The notes under the pieces were generated by a model. It did no database searches, had not been told where the DNA came from, and worked only from the letters and a program-made list of their open reading frames with translations. Of a DNA stretch of 64,000 bases, positions 1-8,737 are shown in pieces. The stretch comes from Maritimibacter sp. (lineage in GTDB: Bacteria; Pseudomonadota; Alphaproteobacteria; Rhodobacterales; Rhodobacteraceae), in the NCBI GenBank assembly GCA_002695005.1, contig NZNT01000026.1:124001-188000 (forward strand), written 5' to 3'. Numbering within the stretch: position 1 is the first letter of the stretch; each line of letters opens with the position of its first letter. A program made the translations under genes and the position numbers.

Positions 1-1567
1 TCATCTCCTGCGCCTTGCGGGCGCGTTCTTTCTTTTCGAGTTTCTTCTGGTTCAGCGCGCGGAAATCCGGACGCAGGTTCGGTGCGCCTTCCCAGATCCC
101 GGCGGTGTCGCCCTGACCCACGCCCTCGAAGAAATCGCGCATCCGGCCCATCCGGGCCTTGCCCGCGATGGCCGCATTGACCACTTCGGCAAGGCTTCCG
201 GCACCCGCCGGCCCCATGAGGGGGCGCGCGGAAATCAGATTGGTGAAATAGAGCGCCGGCGTTCCACGCTCCTTGGCCTTCTGCACCACCGGCGTCGTGC
301 CGATGGCGAGGTCAGGAGCGAACGCTTCCATCGCGGCGCAATCGTCTTCGAGCGAGGCCCGGAATTTGACGGTCGCCCCACGGGCGCGCAGCCACTCGGC
401 ATCATCCGCCGACCAGGGCGACTTGGCGCAGGCTGTTCCGACGTACGGCACCTCGGCCCCGCTTTCGATAAGGAGGCGGGCGACGATGAGTTCGCTGCCT
501 TCGTACCCCGAGACCGTCACGCGGCCGTTGATCGGCGCTGCGGCGAGCGCACCCTTGATCGCGGGCAGGAAAGCGTTTTTCGCAGCGGCGATGTCTTCGG
601 CAGAAACGTTGAACGCATTTCCGACGGCTTCGAGCCAGTTGGCGGTGCCTTCGACGCCGACCGGTGCAGAGCCGATGATCGGACGTCCGGCGGCTTCGAA
701 CTCGCGGATGGCGGCGGTGTAGAACGGGTGAATCGCAGCGACCGCGCCGCAATCGAGCGCGGCATATAGCTCGCGCCACTCGCGACACGGGACCACGGGT
801 CCAGCTGCGATGCCGAGTGGGGCGAGCATCTGGCCGATCATCACGGGATCGGCCGGGAACATCTCTCCCAGAAGCGTGAGTGTCGGACGATCCGATACAC
901 CGCCTTCCGGGGCGGGAACCGGACCGGCCTCGACCTCGGCGCGGGCGTAGTTGAGCATCGCACCTGCGAGCACGTCCTTCGCTTCCGCGTGGGTCGGCAC
1001 ACCGAAGCCCGGCACGTCGATCCCAATGATGCGCACGCCGTTGATCTCGGAAGGAAGAAGCCGAAGCGGCACACCCGATGCCGTCGGCACGCAGAGATTG
1101 GTGACGATGACGGCGTCGAACTGGTCCGGGTCTGCGAGTTCGTGAACCGAGTCTCGGATGTCCTCGAACAGCTTGCCGGTCACGAGCGTTTCCGAATTGA
1201 ATGGGACATAGCCCACCGACCGGCGCGCGCCGTAGAAATGCGAGACAAAAGTCAGCCCGTAGACGCAGCAGGCGGAGCCGGACAGGACCGTCGCGACGCG
1301 CTTCATCCTGAGACCCACGCGCAGGCTTCCGAATGCCGGGCACATCGACTGCGGCTTGTCATGCGGGCCCTGCGGGTAGTCTGCGGCATATTGATCGAGG
1401 ATTTCCGACGATCCCGCCGCGCGGGCGGCCTTTTCGAACTCGGCACCGGACTGGCACGAAAGCCCGTCCACGGCCTGAGGCGCGGCTTGTGGCGTGGCGG
1501 AAGTTGCCTCCTCGCCGCGGATCACGTCGACCTCGGCGCTGTCGTCATATGTGACTTCGCCTGTCAT
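1..1567 (-). CDS. bchY: chlorophyllide a reductase subunit BchY (runs off left edge)
   Basis: One of the two NifDK-like subunits (BchY/BchZ) of chlorophyllide a oxidoreductase, which reduces ring B of chlorophyllide a on the way to bacteriochlorophyll a, with BchX as electron donor. The frame is open for 522 codons to base 1, close to the usual BchY length (about 500 residues), so only the last few codons are missing. The N-terminal half carries the expected cysteines (MCPAFGSLR, SGSACCVYG, NLCVPTASG) that hold the Fe-S cluster in this family. The ATG at 1567 overlaps the stop of a 50-codon frame (ATGA), and its own ribosome site is weak, so translation is probably coupled. It lies downstream of bchC and bchX; bchZ should follow beyond the edge. 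Confidence 0.95.
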   Translation of the reverse strand, partial: MTGEVTYDDSAEVDVIRGEEATSATPQAAPQAVDGLSCQSGAEFEKAARAAGSSEILDQYAADYPQGPHDKPQSMCPAFGSLRVGLRMKRVATVLSGSACCVYGLTFVSHFYGARRSVGYVPFNSETLVTGKLFEDIRDSVHELADPDQFDAVIVTNLCVPTASGVPLRLLPSEINGVRIIGIDVPGFGVPTHAEAKDVLAGAMLNYARAEVEAGPVPAPEGGVSDRPTLTLLGEMFPADPVMIGQMLAPLGIAAGPVVPCREWRELYAALDCGAVAAIHPFYTAAIREFEAAGRPIIGSAPVGVEGTANWLEAVGNAFNVSAEDIAAAKNAFLPAIKGALAAAPINGRVTVSGYEGSELIVARLLIESGAEVPYVGTACAKSPWSADDAEWLRARGATVKFRASLEDDCAAMEAFAPDLAIGTTPVVQKAKERGTPALYFTNLISARPLMGPAGAGSLAEVVNAAIAGKARMGRMRDFFEGVGQGDTAGIWEGAPNLRPDFRALNQKKLEKKERARKAQEM

Positions 1568-1716
1568 GCCGCCCCCTGAACGGGCGGAAACCCGTCGGTG
1601 CCCGTCTTGGCGATGTCCTTCAGAAGGCGCAGAATCTGCTCCGGACGGGCGTTTTGCAAAAGTTGCCGGGTGATCTCGTCACGCGCCGGTCCGCGCAGGG
1701 CGTCATGCGTCGTCAT
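1564..1716 (-). CDS. 50-residue coupled small ORF between bchX and bchY
   Basis: A short reading frame that I do not recognise. It begins inside the last codons of bchX (ATG at 1716) and ends TGA at 1566-1564, overlapping the bchY ATG. Just upstream, at 1727-1718, is GGAGGTGATC, a ten-base match to the 16S rRNA anti-Shine-Dalgarno sequence, with GGAGG six bases from the ATG. That is far better than the site in front of bchY. The predicted peptide starts [20 protein letters not shown], has an amphipathic helical look in its first 37 residues, and ends in GTDGFPPVQGAA. No cysteine, signal peptide or membrane segment is present. It could be a leader that couples bchY translation to bchX, or a small subunit-like protein. 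The bchX C-terminal codons may also constrain the Shine-Dalgarno sequence by chance. Confidence 0.55.
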   Translation of the reverse strand: MTTHDALRGPARDEITRQLLQNARPEQILRLLKDIAKTGTDGFPPVQGAA

Positions 1717-2704
1717 AGATCACCTCCAGGCTTTCGGTCGGGACTGCGTTCTTGCCGCGCATGTCGGCGTCCGTCGCGGGTTCAAGCGTGATTCCCTCGC
1801 CGGTTTCGGACCCGTCGAACAGGCCGAGCAGCCCGTCTTGGTCGAGCGGCGTCGGGCGCACCGGGGGTGCAAGCGAGACGGCCTCGGCCAACTCGGCGAA
1901 CAGGCCACCCCATTGGCTCTTGGCGGAGCCGACGATCTGGTAATTTGCCGACTTCTTGCGCAGGTCATCGTCCTGCGGGATCGCGGCCAGCACGGGGATG
2001 CCCGCGACTTCGGCAAAGGCCTGCGCCTCGCCCGAGCCGTCGTCCTTGTTGATGACCAGCCCGGCCACCCCGACGTTGCCGCCCATCTTGCGGAAATATT
2101 CCACCGCCGAGCAGACGTTGTTGGCGACATAGAGCGACTGAAGGTCGTTCGACGCGACGAGGATGACCTTCTGGGCCATGTCGCGGGCGATGGGCAGGCC
2201 GAAGCCGCCGCAGACCACGTCGCCGAGGAAGTCGAGCAGAACGTAGTCGAAGTCCCAGTCGTGGAACCCGAGCTTTTCAAGAAGTTCGAAGCCATGGATG
2301 ATCCCGCGACCGCCGCATCCACGGCCGACCTCCGGCCCGCCAAGCTCCATCGCGAAGACACCGCCGCGCTTGAAGCAGACATCGCCGATCGCAACCTGCT
2401 CGCCCGAGAGGTTCTTCTGTGTCGAGGTCTCGATGATCGTCGGGCAGGCCTTGCCGCCGAAGAGAAGGCTGGTCGTGTCCGACTTGGGATCGCAGCCGAT
2501 AAGCAGGACGCGTTTGCCCTGCTCGGCCATCATGTGGCTAAGATTGGCCAATGTGAAAGATTTGCCGATGCCGCCCTTGCCGTAGATCGCGATGATCTGG
2601 GTCTTCTTGGTTGGCTCCTGCGTCACCTGATCGGCGAGGTCTTCGTTGGCCTCGTCGCGCAGGCGTTGGGCGAAGTCCGTAAGTTGCGGGACGTCGTCTT
2701 TCAT
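1703..2704 (-). CDS. bchX: chlorophyllide a reductase iron protein BchX
   Basis: NifH/BchL-like ATPase that hands electrons to BchYZ for ring B reduction of chlorophyllide a. The 333-residue product has the P-loop YGKGGIGKS at about residue 47, the switch region [12 protein letters not shown], and the paired cysteines expected to bridge the [4Fe-4S] cluster of the dimer (about residues 130 and 165, in VCFKRG and GRGCGGRG). The ATG at 2704 overlaps the bchC stop by ATGA. An upstream in-frame extension is only a shadow of bchC. The gene sits in the bchCXY(Z) order known from Rhodobacter. Confidence 0.97.
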   Translation of the reverse strand: MKDDVPQLTDFAQRLRDEANEDLADQVTQEPTKKTQIIAIYGKGGIGKSFTLANLSHMMAEQGKRVLLIGCDPKSDTTSLLFGGKACPTIIETSTQKNLSGEQVAIGDVCFKRGGVFAMELGGPEVGRGCGGRGIIHGFELLEKLGFHDWDFDYVLLDFLGDVVCGGFGLPIARDMAQKVILVASNDLQSLYVANNVCSAVEYFRKMGGNVGVAGLVINKDDGSGEAQAFAEVAGIPVLAAIPQDDDLRKKSANYQIVGSAKSQWGGLFAELAEAVSLAPPVRPTPLDQDGLLGLFDGSETGEGITLEPATDADMRGKNAVPTESLEVIYDDA

Positions 2705-3642
2705 GCCGTTTCCTTCCAGTTCAGAACCATTTTGAGGCAGGCCGCCTCGCCGAACGCGGTCTGATAGGCGTCCGGAGCGGAATTTGCGGGGGCGGTATGC
2801 GTGATCAGGCCACCGAGGCTGAGCGCACCGCTGGCGACCAGCGACGCCGTTGCGGTCAGGTCGTCGCGCGTCCATTCGGCGGCAATCCTCAGCCGCGCCT
2901 CCTTCATGAAGGCGGGGGGATACTTGAAATGCACGTCGTTTGCGTAGAACCCGGCCAGAACAACCTCACCGCCATGGGCAAGCCGTCCGATCAGGCTATC
3001 GAGCACGTCCGGGTCGCCAGTGGCGTCGTAGATCGTGTGATAGTCGCGGCGAGGATCTTCTTCGGGCGCCAGAACCTCGTAACCCAGTGCGCCTGTGCGC
3101 CGCTCCGGCGCTGTGTCCCAGACCGTGGGGGCCGGCGCGCCGGCGGCCAGCGTCAGGCGGGCAAGAAGCCGGCCCATGACGCCATGGCCAACGATGAGCT
3201 CAGGCATGGCGTGGCCGAGACCCGCCATCGCGTGCCGCGCAGTTGCCGCGAGCGCCAGAAGCGCGCCGTCGGCGCCGAGCGCCGGATCGACCCGGACAAC
3301 CCGGTCCGCGCCGGTTACGACCCGACCGGCCGCGCCGCCGAACAGTCCGAAGGCTCCGTCGTAGCAATTCGCGCCAGGCACGAAGACCCGGTCGCCGGGT
3401 CGGTATCCCGATGCGCGGTCGGCTTCGACCACTTCCCCGGTCGCCTCGTAGCCCGGAACGAGCGGATAGCCCATGCCTGGGAACGGGGGCATCTCGCCGG
3501 TCCAGAACAGTTTTTCGGTGCCCGTGGAAATCCCCGAGAAGTCGATGTCGACCACGACGTCGCCTGCTCCCGGAGCGATCAGGGCAACGCTTTCCAGCGT
3601 CAGATCCCTGGGTCCGTTCAGCACGACAGCCTGTGTTCTCAT
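2701..3642 (-). CDS. bchC: bacteriochlorophyllide a dehydrogenase BchC
   Basis: NAD-dependent dehydrogenase that oxidises the C3 1-hydroxyethyl group of 3-hydroxyethyl bacteriochlorophyllide a to acetyl. The 313 residues form a zinc-independent member of the MDR alcohol dehydrogenase fold, with the GroES-like N-terminus ([21 protein letters not shown]) and a degenerate Rossmann motif ([16 protein letters not shown]). I chose the ATG at 3642 because GGGAGGTCACC lies directly before it; a longer start at 3687 would run into the promoter. It is the first gene of bchCXY(Z), and two PpsR operators lie 60-110 bases upstream, so repression by PpsR/CrtJ under oxygen and light is expected. Confidence 0.96.
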   Translation of the reverse strand: MRTQAVVLNGPRDLTLESVALIAPGAGDVVVDIDFSGISTGTEKLFWTGEMPPFPGMGYPLVPGYEATGEVVEADRASGYRPGDRVFVPGANCYDGAFGLFGGAAGRVVTGADRVVRVDPALGADGALLALAATARHAMAGLGHAMPELIVGHGVMGRLLARLTLAAGAPAPTVWDTAPERRTGALGYEVLAPEEDPRRDYHTIYDATGDPDVLDSLIGRLAHGGEVVLAGFYANDVHFKYPPAFMKEARLRIAAEWTRDDLTATASLVASGALSLGGLITHTAPANSAPDAYQTAFGEAACLKMVLNWKETA

Positions 3643-3705
3643 GGTGACCTCCCGTGTCCGGGTCCGTGTCGCAGATTGCTGCGGCAAATTGGCCCAAACG
3701 CTGAA

Positions 3706-3749
3706 TGTCAGTGTATCGAGACACTTCCGTGTGTCAATCTAAGTTTACA
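3706..3749. promoter_or_regulatory. tandem PpsR/CrtJ operators upstream of bchC
   Basis: Two exact TGT-N12-ACA palindromes are visible, at 3706-3723 and 3732-3749, eight bases apart. This is the known binding pattern of the redox-responsive photosynthesis repressor PpsR/CrtJ, which binds such pairs cooperatively. They lie between the end of crtF and the start of bchC, within the likely bchC promoter. Confidence 0.8.
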
Positions 3750-3766
3750 TTTTTGAGGTTAGACTG

Positions 3767-4891
3767 TCAGGTTGGCTTTACGGCCGTCACGACAGACGTG
3801 ACGAAAGACCGCCGGGTGCGCGGGGTCTCGATTCCGTCGAAACCGGCCTCGCGCAGCATCCCGGCAACCCGGGCTTGAGACCGGACCCGGCCGGTTCCCA
3901 TCGCCATCGTGTAGAAGGCGAAATAGACGTCAGTGGCGCGATCCGGACGCCGCCCGCCGGACATCGGCTCGGACACGATCAGCCGACCGCCCGGAGGGAG
4001 CGCAACGAACGCGCGGGCGAGCAGATCAGCGACCGTCCGGTCCTCATGGTCGTAGAGAACGCGCACCAGCGATATTGCATCCGCGCCCTCCGGCAACGGC
4101 CCCGTCCGGAAACTGCGCGGGTAAAGCGTGACACGCGAGTCGCGGCCGGATTGAGAGAATCGGTTGCTGGCGAGGCGGACCACGTCCGGAAGATCGAGCA
4201 ACATCGCCGACAGGTCGGGATAGGCGGTGAGCGCGGCATCGAGAAAGGCGCCCGCACCACCGCCCACATCCATGAGCCTGCCAACACCCTTGAGCGAGAC
4301 CTGCCTCAGCGTATCCTCCGCAACGAGTGCCTGCGACCCCGCCATGAGCTCGGAATACCGCTGAGCTTCCTCGGCTTGCACACCATGCCCCGCGTCGAGC
4401 ACATAGGACCAAAAGCCCGCGAGTTCGGTCTCGCCCGACCCACGCAGCAACGCCGCAGGATCGCTCATGTCACGGTAGAATGCCCGGTTGTGAGCGATCA
4501 TCGCTTCGAGCCCCGGCACGCCCAGAATAGCCGCGCCGCGCCGGGCGAGCGCATATCGCCCGTTGCGCTTTTTCTTGAGCAGCCGCAAAGCGACACCGGC
4601 CCGCAGAAGAAGATCCATTTTCTCCCGTGACAGCCCACACGTGAGCGCGAGGGATTCCAGCGTGTCCGGGCGATCGAGCAGGCGATGGAGCACACCGAAC
4701 TCCATCAGGGCTGACAGCACTTGTGATGCTACAAACCCCTGCAATATATCGAAAATATCCGCCCCATCGCGACGCGCCATCCAGCGGGCGACAGGCAATC
4801 GGGCCAATAAGCTTTGAACGTCAGGCCGGGCTATCGCCCGGTCGAGCCGAAAGCCGCGCGCGCGCCTCATGGGACCGCGCCCGGCTTCCAT
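3767..4891 (-). CDS. crtF: hydroxyneurosporene O-methyltransferase CrtF
   Basis: SAM-dependent methyltransferase that makes the methoxy group of spheroidene-type carotenoids. The 374-residue product has an N-terminal winged-helix dimerisation domain (about 30-120) and a class I methyltransferase domain with the SAM loop [16 protein letters not shown] and a LPDVV motif, as in plant-type O-methyltransferases. The start ATG at 4891 is three bases past the crtE stop; an alternative ATG at 4870 would also keep all conserved parts. It is transcribed with crtE and probably reads on into bchC, as in the crtEF-bchCXYZ superoperon of Rhodobacter. Confidence 0.94.
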   Translation of the reverse strand: MEAGRGPMRRARGFRLDRAIARPDVQSLLARLPVARWMARRDGADIFDILQGFVASQVLSALMEFGVLHRLLDRPDTLESLALTCGLSREKMDLLLRAGVALRLLKKKRNGRYALARRGAAILGVPGLEAMIAHNRAFYRDMSDPAALLRGSGETELAGFWSYVLDAGHGVQAEEAQRYSELMAGSQALVAEDTLRQVSLKGVGRLMDVGGGAGAFLDAALTAYPDLSAMLLDLPDVVRLASNRFSQSGRDSRVTLYPRSFRTGPLPEGADAISLVRVLYDHEDRTVADLLARAFVALPPGGRLIVSEPMSGGRRPDRATDVYFAFYTMAMGTGRVRSQARVAGMLREAGFDGIETPRTRRSFVTSVVTAVKPT

Positions 4892-4893
4892 TT

Positions 4894-5757
4894 TCAGGCC
4901 CGTTTCCGGGCCAGCTGACGCGGTACGATCCGGTCGGCCTGCGCTCGCACCATACGCGCGAGGGCGGCTTCACCTGGACAGGAGGGGATCGAGGCAATGG
5001 CCCCGGCAAGGATGTCGTTCAATCGGGCGAACGCCCCATCTACGCCCAGTTCGGCCACCGCGTTCGGCCGTCCATGGAGCGCGTCCTGCTGCACGGGCTT
5101 GCCGAGGCTTTCGGCATCCTGCTCCGCATCCCTCAGATCATCGGCGACCTGGAACGCCTCGCCGATCAAGGCGCCCAGATCTTCCCATGCCTCCGGATCG
5201 TGACCGGCCGAAATGGCACCCATCTGTGTCGCGGCGACAAAGAGCGCGGCGGTCTTGGCGCGGTGGTATTCAGCGAGGTCCATCTCCGGCTCACTCTCCC
5301 ACCCCTGCCCCGCGCAGATGCCGAACGGCATGCCGGTGCGCTTGGCGAGCACGCGCACGAGCCCGACAACGCGTGCGTCGTCACCGGCCTGGGCGACCAC
5401 GTCGAAGGCAAGCAGGATCAGGCTGTCGCCAGTGAGAACCGCCAGCGGCTCCGAATAGGCACGGTGAACGGAAGGCTTGCCGCGACGGGTATCCGCATCG
5501 TCGAAACAGGGCAGGTCGTCATGGACGAGACTCGCACAGTGAATGAGTTCCAATGCTGCGGCGGCCGAGTCGGACAAGGCCGGTCGATCGTCACCGCAAG
5601 CGGCAGCCACGGAGAGGAGCAAGGTAGGTCGGATTCGCGCCCCGCCAGGGAGTGTCGCATACGACAGGGCCTTGGCGAGTCGTTCGGGCGGATGCCCGCG
5701 ATTTGCGCGTGCCAGTGCGGCAGTCACCGCTGAATCGATGCGGTCCGTCAGGTCCAT
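4894..5757 (-). CDS. crtE: geranylgeranyl diphosphate synthase CrtE
   Basis: Trans-prenyltransferase supplying GGPP for both carotenoids and the phytyl tail of bacteriochlorophyll. The 287-residue protein has both aspartate-rich motifs: [11 protein letters not shown] (first, Mg-binding) and VADDLRD (second), plus GGARIRP near residue 40. The ATG at 5757 is preceded by TTGGAGTGCC, giving a good ribosome site; an in-frame TTG four codons upstream is less likely. It is divergent from crtD, with two PpsR operators in the gap. Confidence 0.96.
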   Translation of the reverse strand: MDLTDRIDSAVTAALARANRGHPPERLAKALSYATLPGGARIRPTLLLSVAAACGDDRPALSDSAAAALELIHCASLVHDDLPCFDDADTRRGKPSVHRAYSEPLAVLTGDSLILLAFDVVAQAGDDARVVGLVRVLAKRTGMPFGICAGQGWESEPEMDLAEYHRAKTAALFVAATQMGAISAGHDPEAWEDLGALIGEAFQVADDLRDAEQDAESLGKPVQQDALHGRPNAVAELGVDGAFARLNDILAGAIASIPSCPGEAALARMVRAQADRIVPRQLARKRA

Positions 5758-5777
5758 GAGGCACTCCAATCCTTATG

Positions 5778-5820
5778 TGTAAATTCTAACTTACACTATT
5801 TGTGTAATATAGACTGGACA
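5778..5820. promoter_or_regulatory. tandem PpsR/CrtJ operators between crtE and crtD
   Basis: Exact TGT-N12-ACA palindromes occur at 5778-5795 and 5803-5820, seven bases apart, in the 92-base gap between the divergent crtE and crtD genes. One pair can therefore control both directions. Confidence 0.8.
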
Positions 5821-5849
5821 CAGGACAGTCACGAGTCAACACTTCCCGC

Positions 5850-7421
5850 ATGGCACCGACCATCTTCAAGGAACGCGCGCGGGTGGTCGTCGTTGGCGCC
5901 GGTGTTGCCGGTCTCGCGGCGGCGCTGCGCCTGTCGCATGCTGGTTATGCCGTCACCGTGCTGGACCGCCTTGCCGCGCCCGGCGGCAAGATGCGCGCAG
6001 TTCCTTCATCCGCCGGTCCAATCGACGCGGGGCCGACGGTGCTGACGCTGCGGTCGGTGTTCGACGCGCTCTTCGAGGCTGTCGGCGCGCGCCTTGAGGA
6101 CCATATCACTTTGATCCGGCAGAACCTCTTGGCGCGGCATTTCTGGCCCGACGGCAGTTCCCTCGACCTCTTCGACGACCCGGAGGCAAGCTGCTCGGCG
6201 ATCCGCACGTTCTCGGGCGCGCGCTCGGAGCGGGAGTTTCGCGCCTTCAGCGCACGCGCCAGGCGCCTGTTCGATGCCTTCGACGACCCCGTCATGCGCG
6301 CCCCGCGCCCCAATTTCCTCGCGATCTCCCGGAAGATGCTGCGGCACCCGGGCCTTGTCGGTGCGACGGCTCCGGGCCGCAGCCTCGCCGCCCTGCTGGA
6401 CAACAGTTTCTCGGACCCTCGACTCGCGCAGCTTTTCGGGCGCTATGCGACCTATGTCGGTGGCGCGCCCGACCGCTCCCCCGCCCTGCTCGCACTCATC
6501 TGGCAGGCCGAGTCCGAAGGCGTCTGGGCCGTGAAGGGCGGAATGCACCGACTTGCCGCGGCGATGGCCGAGCTCGCCACTTCCTACGGTGCCGAGATCC
6601 GTATGGGCACACATGTCGACAGGCTCGAAGCCGCCAGCGCGGGCGTCTGCGGTGCCCTCCTCTCAGATGGCTCCCGGATTCCCTGCGACCGGGTCTTGTT
6701 CAATGGCGATCCCCGGGCGCTCGCGATGGGTGGGCTCGGGCCAGACGTCGAACACGTCGCACCGCAGACGCGGCGGATTCCGCGCAGCCTCTCGGCCGAA
6801 GTCTGGACGTTTGCGGCCCATCCCCAAGGCCCGAACCTCGCTCTTCACAACGTCTTCTTCCGCGACGACCCCCAGACAGAGTTCGATGCGCTCGGACAAG
6901 GGCGGCTGGCACCTTCGCCAACGTTGTACATATGCGCGCTTGACCGCGCGACCGCAGCGCCGCCGCCGACAGAGCGGTTCGAAATCATCGCCAATGCGCC
7001 ACCAATCGACATTAGTGCGCGCCATGAAAGCCCTCAGACATGCCAGACACGCACCTTCGACGCGCTCGCCCGCTTCGGCCTGACCTTCAATCCGATGCCG
7101 GGAGCACAGGCTCTGACGACGCCCGCGGATTTCGAGAGAATGTTTCCGCATTCGGCGGGAGCGATCTACGGCCAGAGCCCGCACGGGATGATGGCGGCGT
7201 TTCGCAGACCGACCGCGCGCACGGCGATCCCGGGACTGTATCTCGCGGGGGGCGGAACCCATCCGGGGGCGGGCGTGCCGATGGCGGCGCTCTCCGGCCA
7301 GCACGCGGCCGAGGCGATCATGACCGACCACGGTTCGACCTCAGTGTCCCGGCGAACGGCTACGCCTGGTGGTACGTCGACGCCATCAACGCAGACGAAA
7401 CCCGCGCGCTCAGCGTCATAG
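5850..7421 (+). CDS. crtD: methoxyneurosporene dehydrogenase CrtD
   Basis: FAD-dependent desaturase of the CrtI family that introduces the C-3,4 double bond of acyclic methoxy- or hydroxy-carotenoids. The FAD-binding VVVVGAGVAGLAAALRLSHAG is at the N-terminus and the family signature LYLAGGGTHPGAGVPMA is near residue 465. The family normally ends soon after SGQHAAEAI; here the frame continues about 30 residues through Ser/Thr/Pro-rich sequence that is the crtC frame read out of phase. The stop TAG (7419-7421) lies where CrtC of Rhodobacter is thought to begin. There is no strong ribosome site before the ATG. Divergent from crtE. Confidence 0.93.
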   Translation: MAPTIFKERARVVVVGAGVAGLAAALRLSHAGYAVTVLDRLAAPGGKMRAVPSSAGPIDAGPTVLTLRSVFDALFEAVGARLEDHITLIRQNLLARHFWPDGSSLDLFDDPEASCSAIRTFSGARSEREFRAFSARARRLFDAFDDPVMRAPRPNFLAISRKMLRHPGLVGATAPGRSLAALLDNSFSDPRLAQLFGRYATYVGGAPDRSPALLALIWQAESEGVWAVKGGMHRLAAAMAELATSYGAEIRMGTHVDRLEAASAGVCGALLSDGSRIPCDRVLFNGDPRALAMGGLGPDVEHVAPQTRRIPRSLSAEVWTFAAHPQGPNLALHNVFFRDDPQTEFDALGQGRLAPSPTLYICALDRATAAPPPTERFEIIANAPPIDISARHESPQTCQTRTFDALARFGLTFNPMPGAQALTTPADFERMFPHSAGAIYGQSPHGMMAAFRRPTARTAIPGLYLAGGGTHPGAGVPMAALSGQHAAEAIMTDHGSTSVSRRTATPGGTSTPSTQTKPARSAS

Positions 7422-8257
7422 CTTTCATCGGTTCGGTCTTTTCGCCTTGGTACGCATGGTCGGGACGGCGCGCGCCCGAGAACCACGTCTGCATGAATGT
7501 CGCGACCTACGGCTCCGGCGGCAGGTTTACCATGACCGACCGGGGACGTTCGGCGCTGCGTCAGACCCCGGATACGCTGACCATCGGCCCCTCGCAGATG
7601 CGATGGGCGGGCGGGCAGCTCCTCATCGATATTGACGAGCGCGGGGCGCTTCCCCTGCTAGGACGGGTGCGCGGGCGCATCACGGTCACGCCCAGCGCCG
7701 TAACCCATGTGGAACTCCCCCTGACAGATGACGGCGCGCATGTCTGGCGTCCGTTCGCGCCCACTTGCACCGTCGACGTGGCCCTGGATGCGCCCGGATG
7801 GGACTGGCAGGGCCACGGTTACTTCGACGCGAATTTCGGCACGCGCGCGCTTGAGGCGGATTTCAGCGACTGGACCTGGGGGCGATTCCCGTTGTCCGGC
7901 GGGGCGACTTGTTTCTACGACGCAACGCGTCGGGACGGCAGCACCCTGAACTCACAGATGCACTTTGCCACCGATGGAACAGTAGGTGCGTCAGCGGACA
8001 TACCCCCGGCGCCGCTCAGCCGCAGCCTGTGGGGGCTCGCGCGCTCAACCCGCGCCGATCCCGGCTACCGGCCCCGGCAAGTCAAGCCGATGCTGGACGC
8101 GCCGTTTTATTGCCGGTCTGCCGTGCGTACGCAAATCGACGGAGAGGAGACGACCGGAGTGCATGAGACGCTCGACTTGCGGCGGTTTCGCTCGCCGCTG
8201 CTCAAGCCAATGCTTGCGGTCCGTGTGCCGCGGCGTGAAACCTGGCACGTCGACTGA
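7325..8257 (+). CDS. crtC: hydroxyneurosporene synthase CrtC (start uncertain)
   Basis: Carotenoid 1,2-hydratase acting on neurosporene and lycopene-type substrates. The core matches the CrtC family: NGYAWWYVDAINADE, IAFIGSVFSPWYAWSGRR, NVATYG, and a C-terminal half with HGYFDANFGTR and FSDWTWGRF. The coordinate 7325 is only an estimate of where homology begins. In this frame there is no ATG, GTG, TTG or CTG between an ATG at 7040, deep inside crtD and in a region where the crtD frame is clearly the real one, and an ATG at 7493 that would remove conserved core. The crtD stop TAG overlaps an ATA codon (7418-7420) right at the IAFIGSVF motif. Reinitiation there, a frameshift from crtD, or a sequencing indel are all possible. 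It converges with tspO, three bases away. Confidence 0.85.
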   Translation, partial: RPRFDLSVPANGYAWWYVDAINADETRALSVIAFIGSVFSPWYAWSGRRAPENHVCMNVATYGSGGRFTMTDRGRSALRQTPDTLTIGPSQMRWAGGQLLIDIDERGALPLLGRVRGRITVTPSAVTHVELPLTDDGAHVWRPFAPTCTVDVALDAPGWDWQGHGYFDANFGTRALEADFSDWTWGRFPLSGGATCFYDATRRDGSTLNSQMHFATDGTVGASADIPPAPLSRSLWGLARSTRADPGYRPRQVKPMLDAPFYCRSAVRTQIDGEETTGVHETLDLRRFRSPLLKPMLAVRVPRRETWHVD

Positions 8258-8260
8258 GGG

Positions 8261-8737
8261 TCAGGCAGTGCGCACCGATGCGTCGGCGTTCGGGTTCAGG
8301 CGCATCACCGAGAAGTTGAGCGCAGAAGCGATCGTCACCCAGACGAGGTAGGGTGCGAACAGAAGACCCGAGATCGGGTCGATCTGGAAGCCCGCAATCA
8401 TGCACCCAGCGACGGCGATCCAGAGCCCAGAGATCACGATCATCCCGTCCCGCATGCGCCCCAGCCCGAAAAACATCGGAGTCCAGAGCACGTTCAAGGC
8501 GATCTGAAGCGCCCAGAAGGCCATCGCAATGGCATTGCCTTCGGTGACCGCAAGACGCGCACCTGCGGCTGCAATGCAGAGATAAAGCGTGGTCCAGACC
8601 ACCGGGAAAACCCAGTTGGGCGGAACCCAGCGGGGCTTTTCGAGGTCTTCGTACCATTTGCCGGGCGGAAACAGACTCCCGGTCGTGCCCGCTGCGAAGC
8701 AGGCGGCGAGAAATATGAAGAAGCAAATCCAGATCAT
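8261..8737 (-). CDS. tspO: TspO/MBR family tryptophan-rich sensory protein
   Basis: Outer-membrane tryptophan-rich sensor of the peripheral benzodiazepine receptor family. In Rhodobacter sphaeroides it negatively regulates photosynthesis gene expression, apparently through export or turnover of porphyrin intermediates. The 158-residue product has five hydrophobic helices and the family signatures KPRWVPPNWVFPVVWTTLY and ALNVLWTPMFFGL. The ATG at 8737 overlaps the crtB stop (ATGA). Its place after crtI-crtB is the same as in Rhodobacter, so it is coexpressed with the carotenoid genes. Confidence 0.94.
   Translation of the reverse strand: MIWICFFIFLAACFAAGTTGSLFPPGKWYEDLEKPRWVPPNWVFPVVWTTLYLCIAAAGARLAVTEGNAIAMAFWALQIALNVLWTPMFFGLGRMRDGMIVISGLWIAVAGCMIAGFQIDPISGLLFAPYLVWVTIASALNFSVMRLNPNADASVRTA

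Noticed and set aside
7040-7324. ATG at 7040 as the crtC start
   Set aside because: It would overlap crtD by almost 400 bases in a region where the CrtD frame carries its C-terminal family signature; the predicted N-terminal 95 residues look like out-of-frame sequence.
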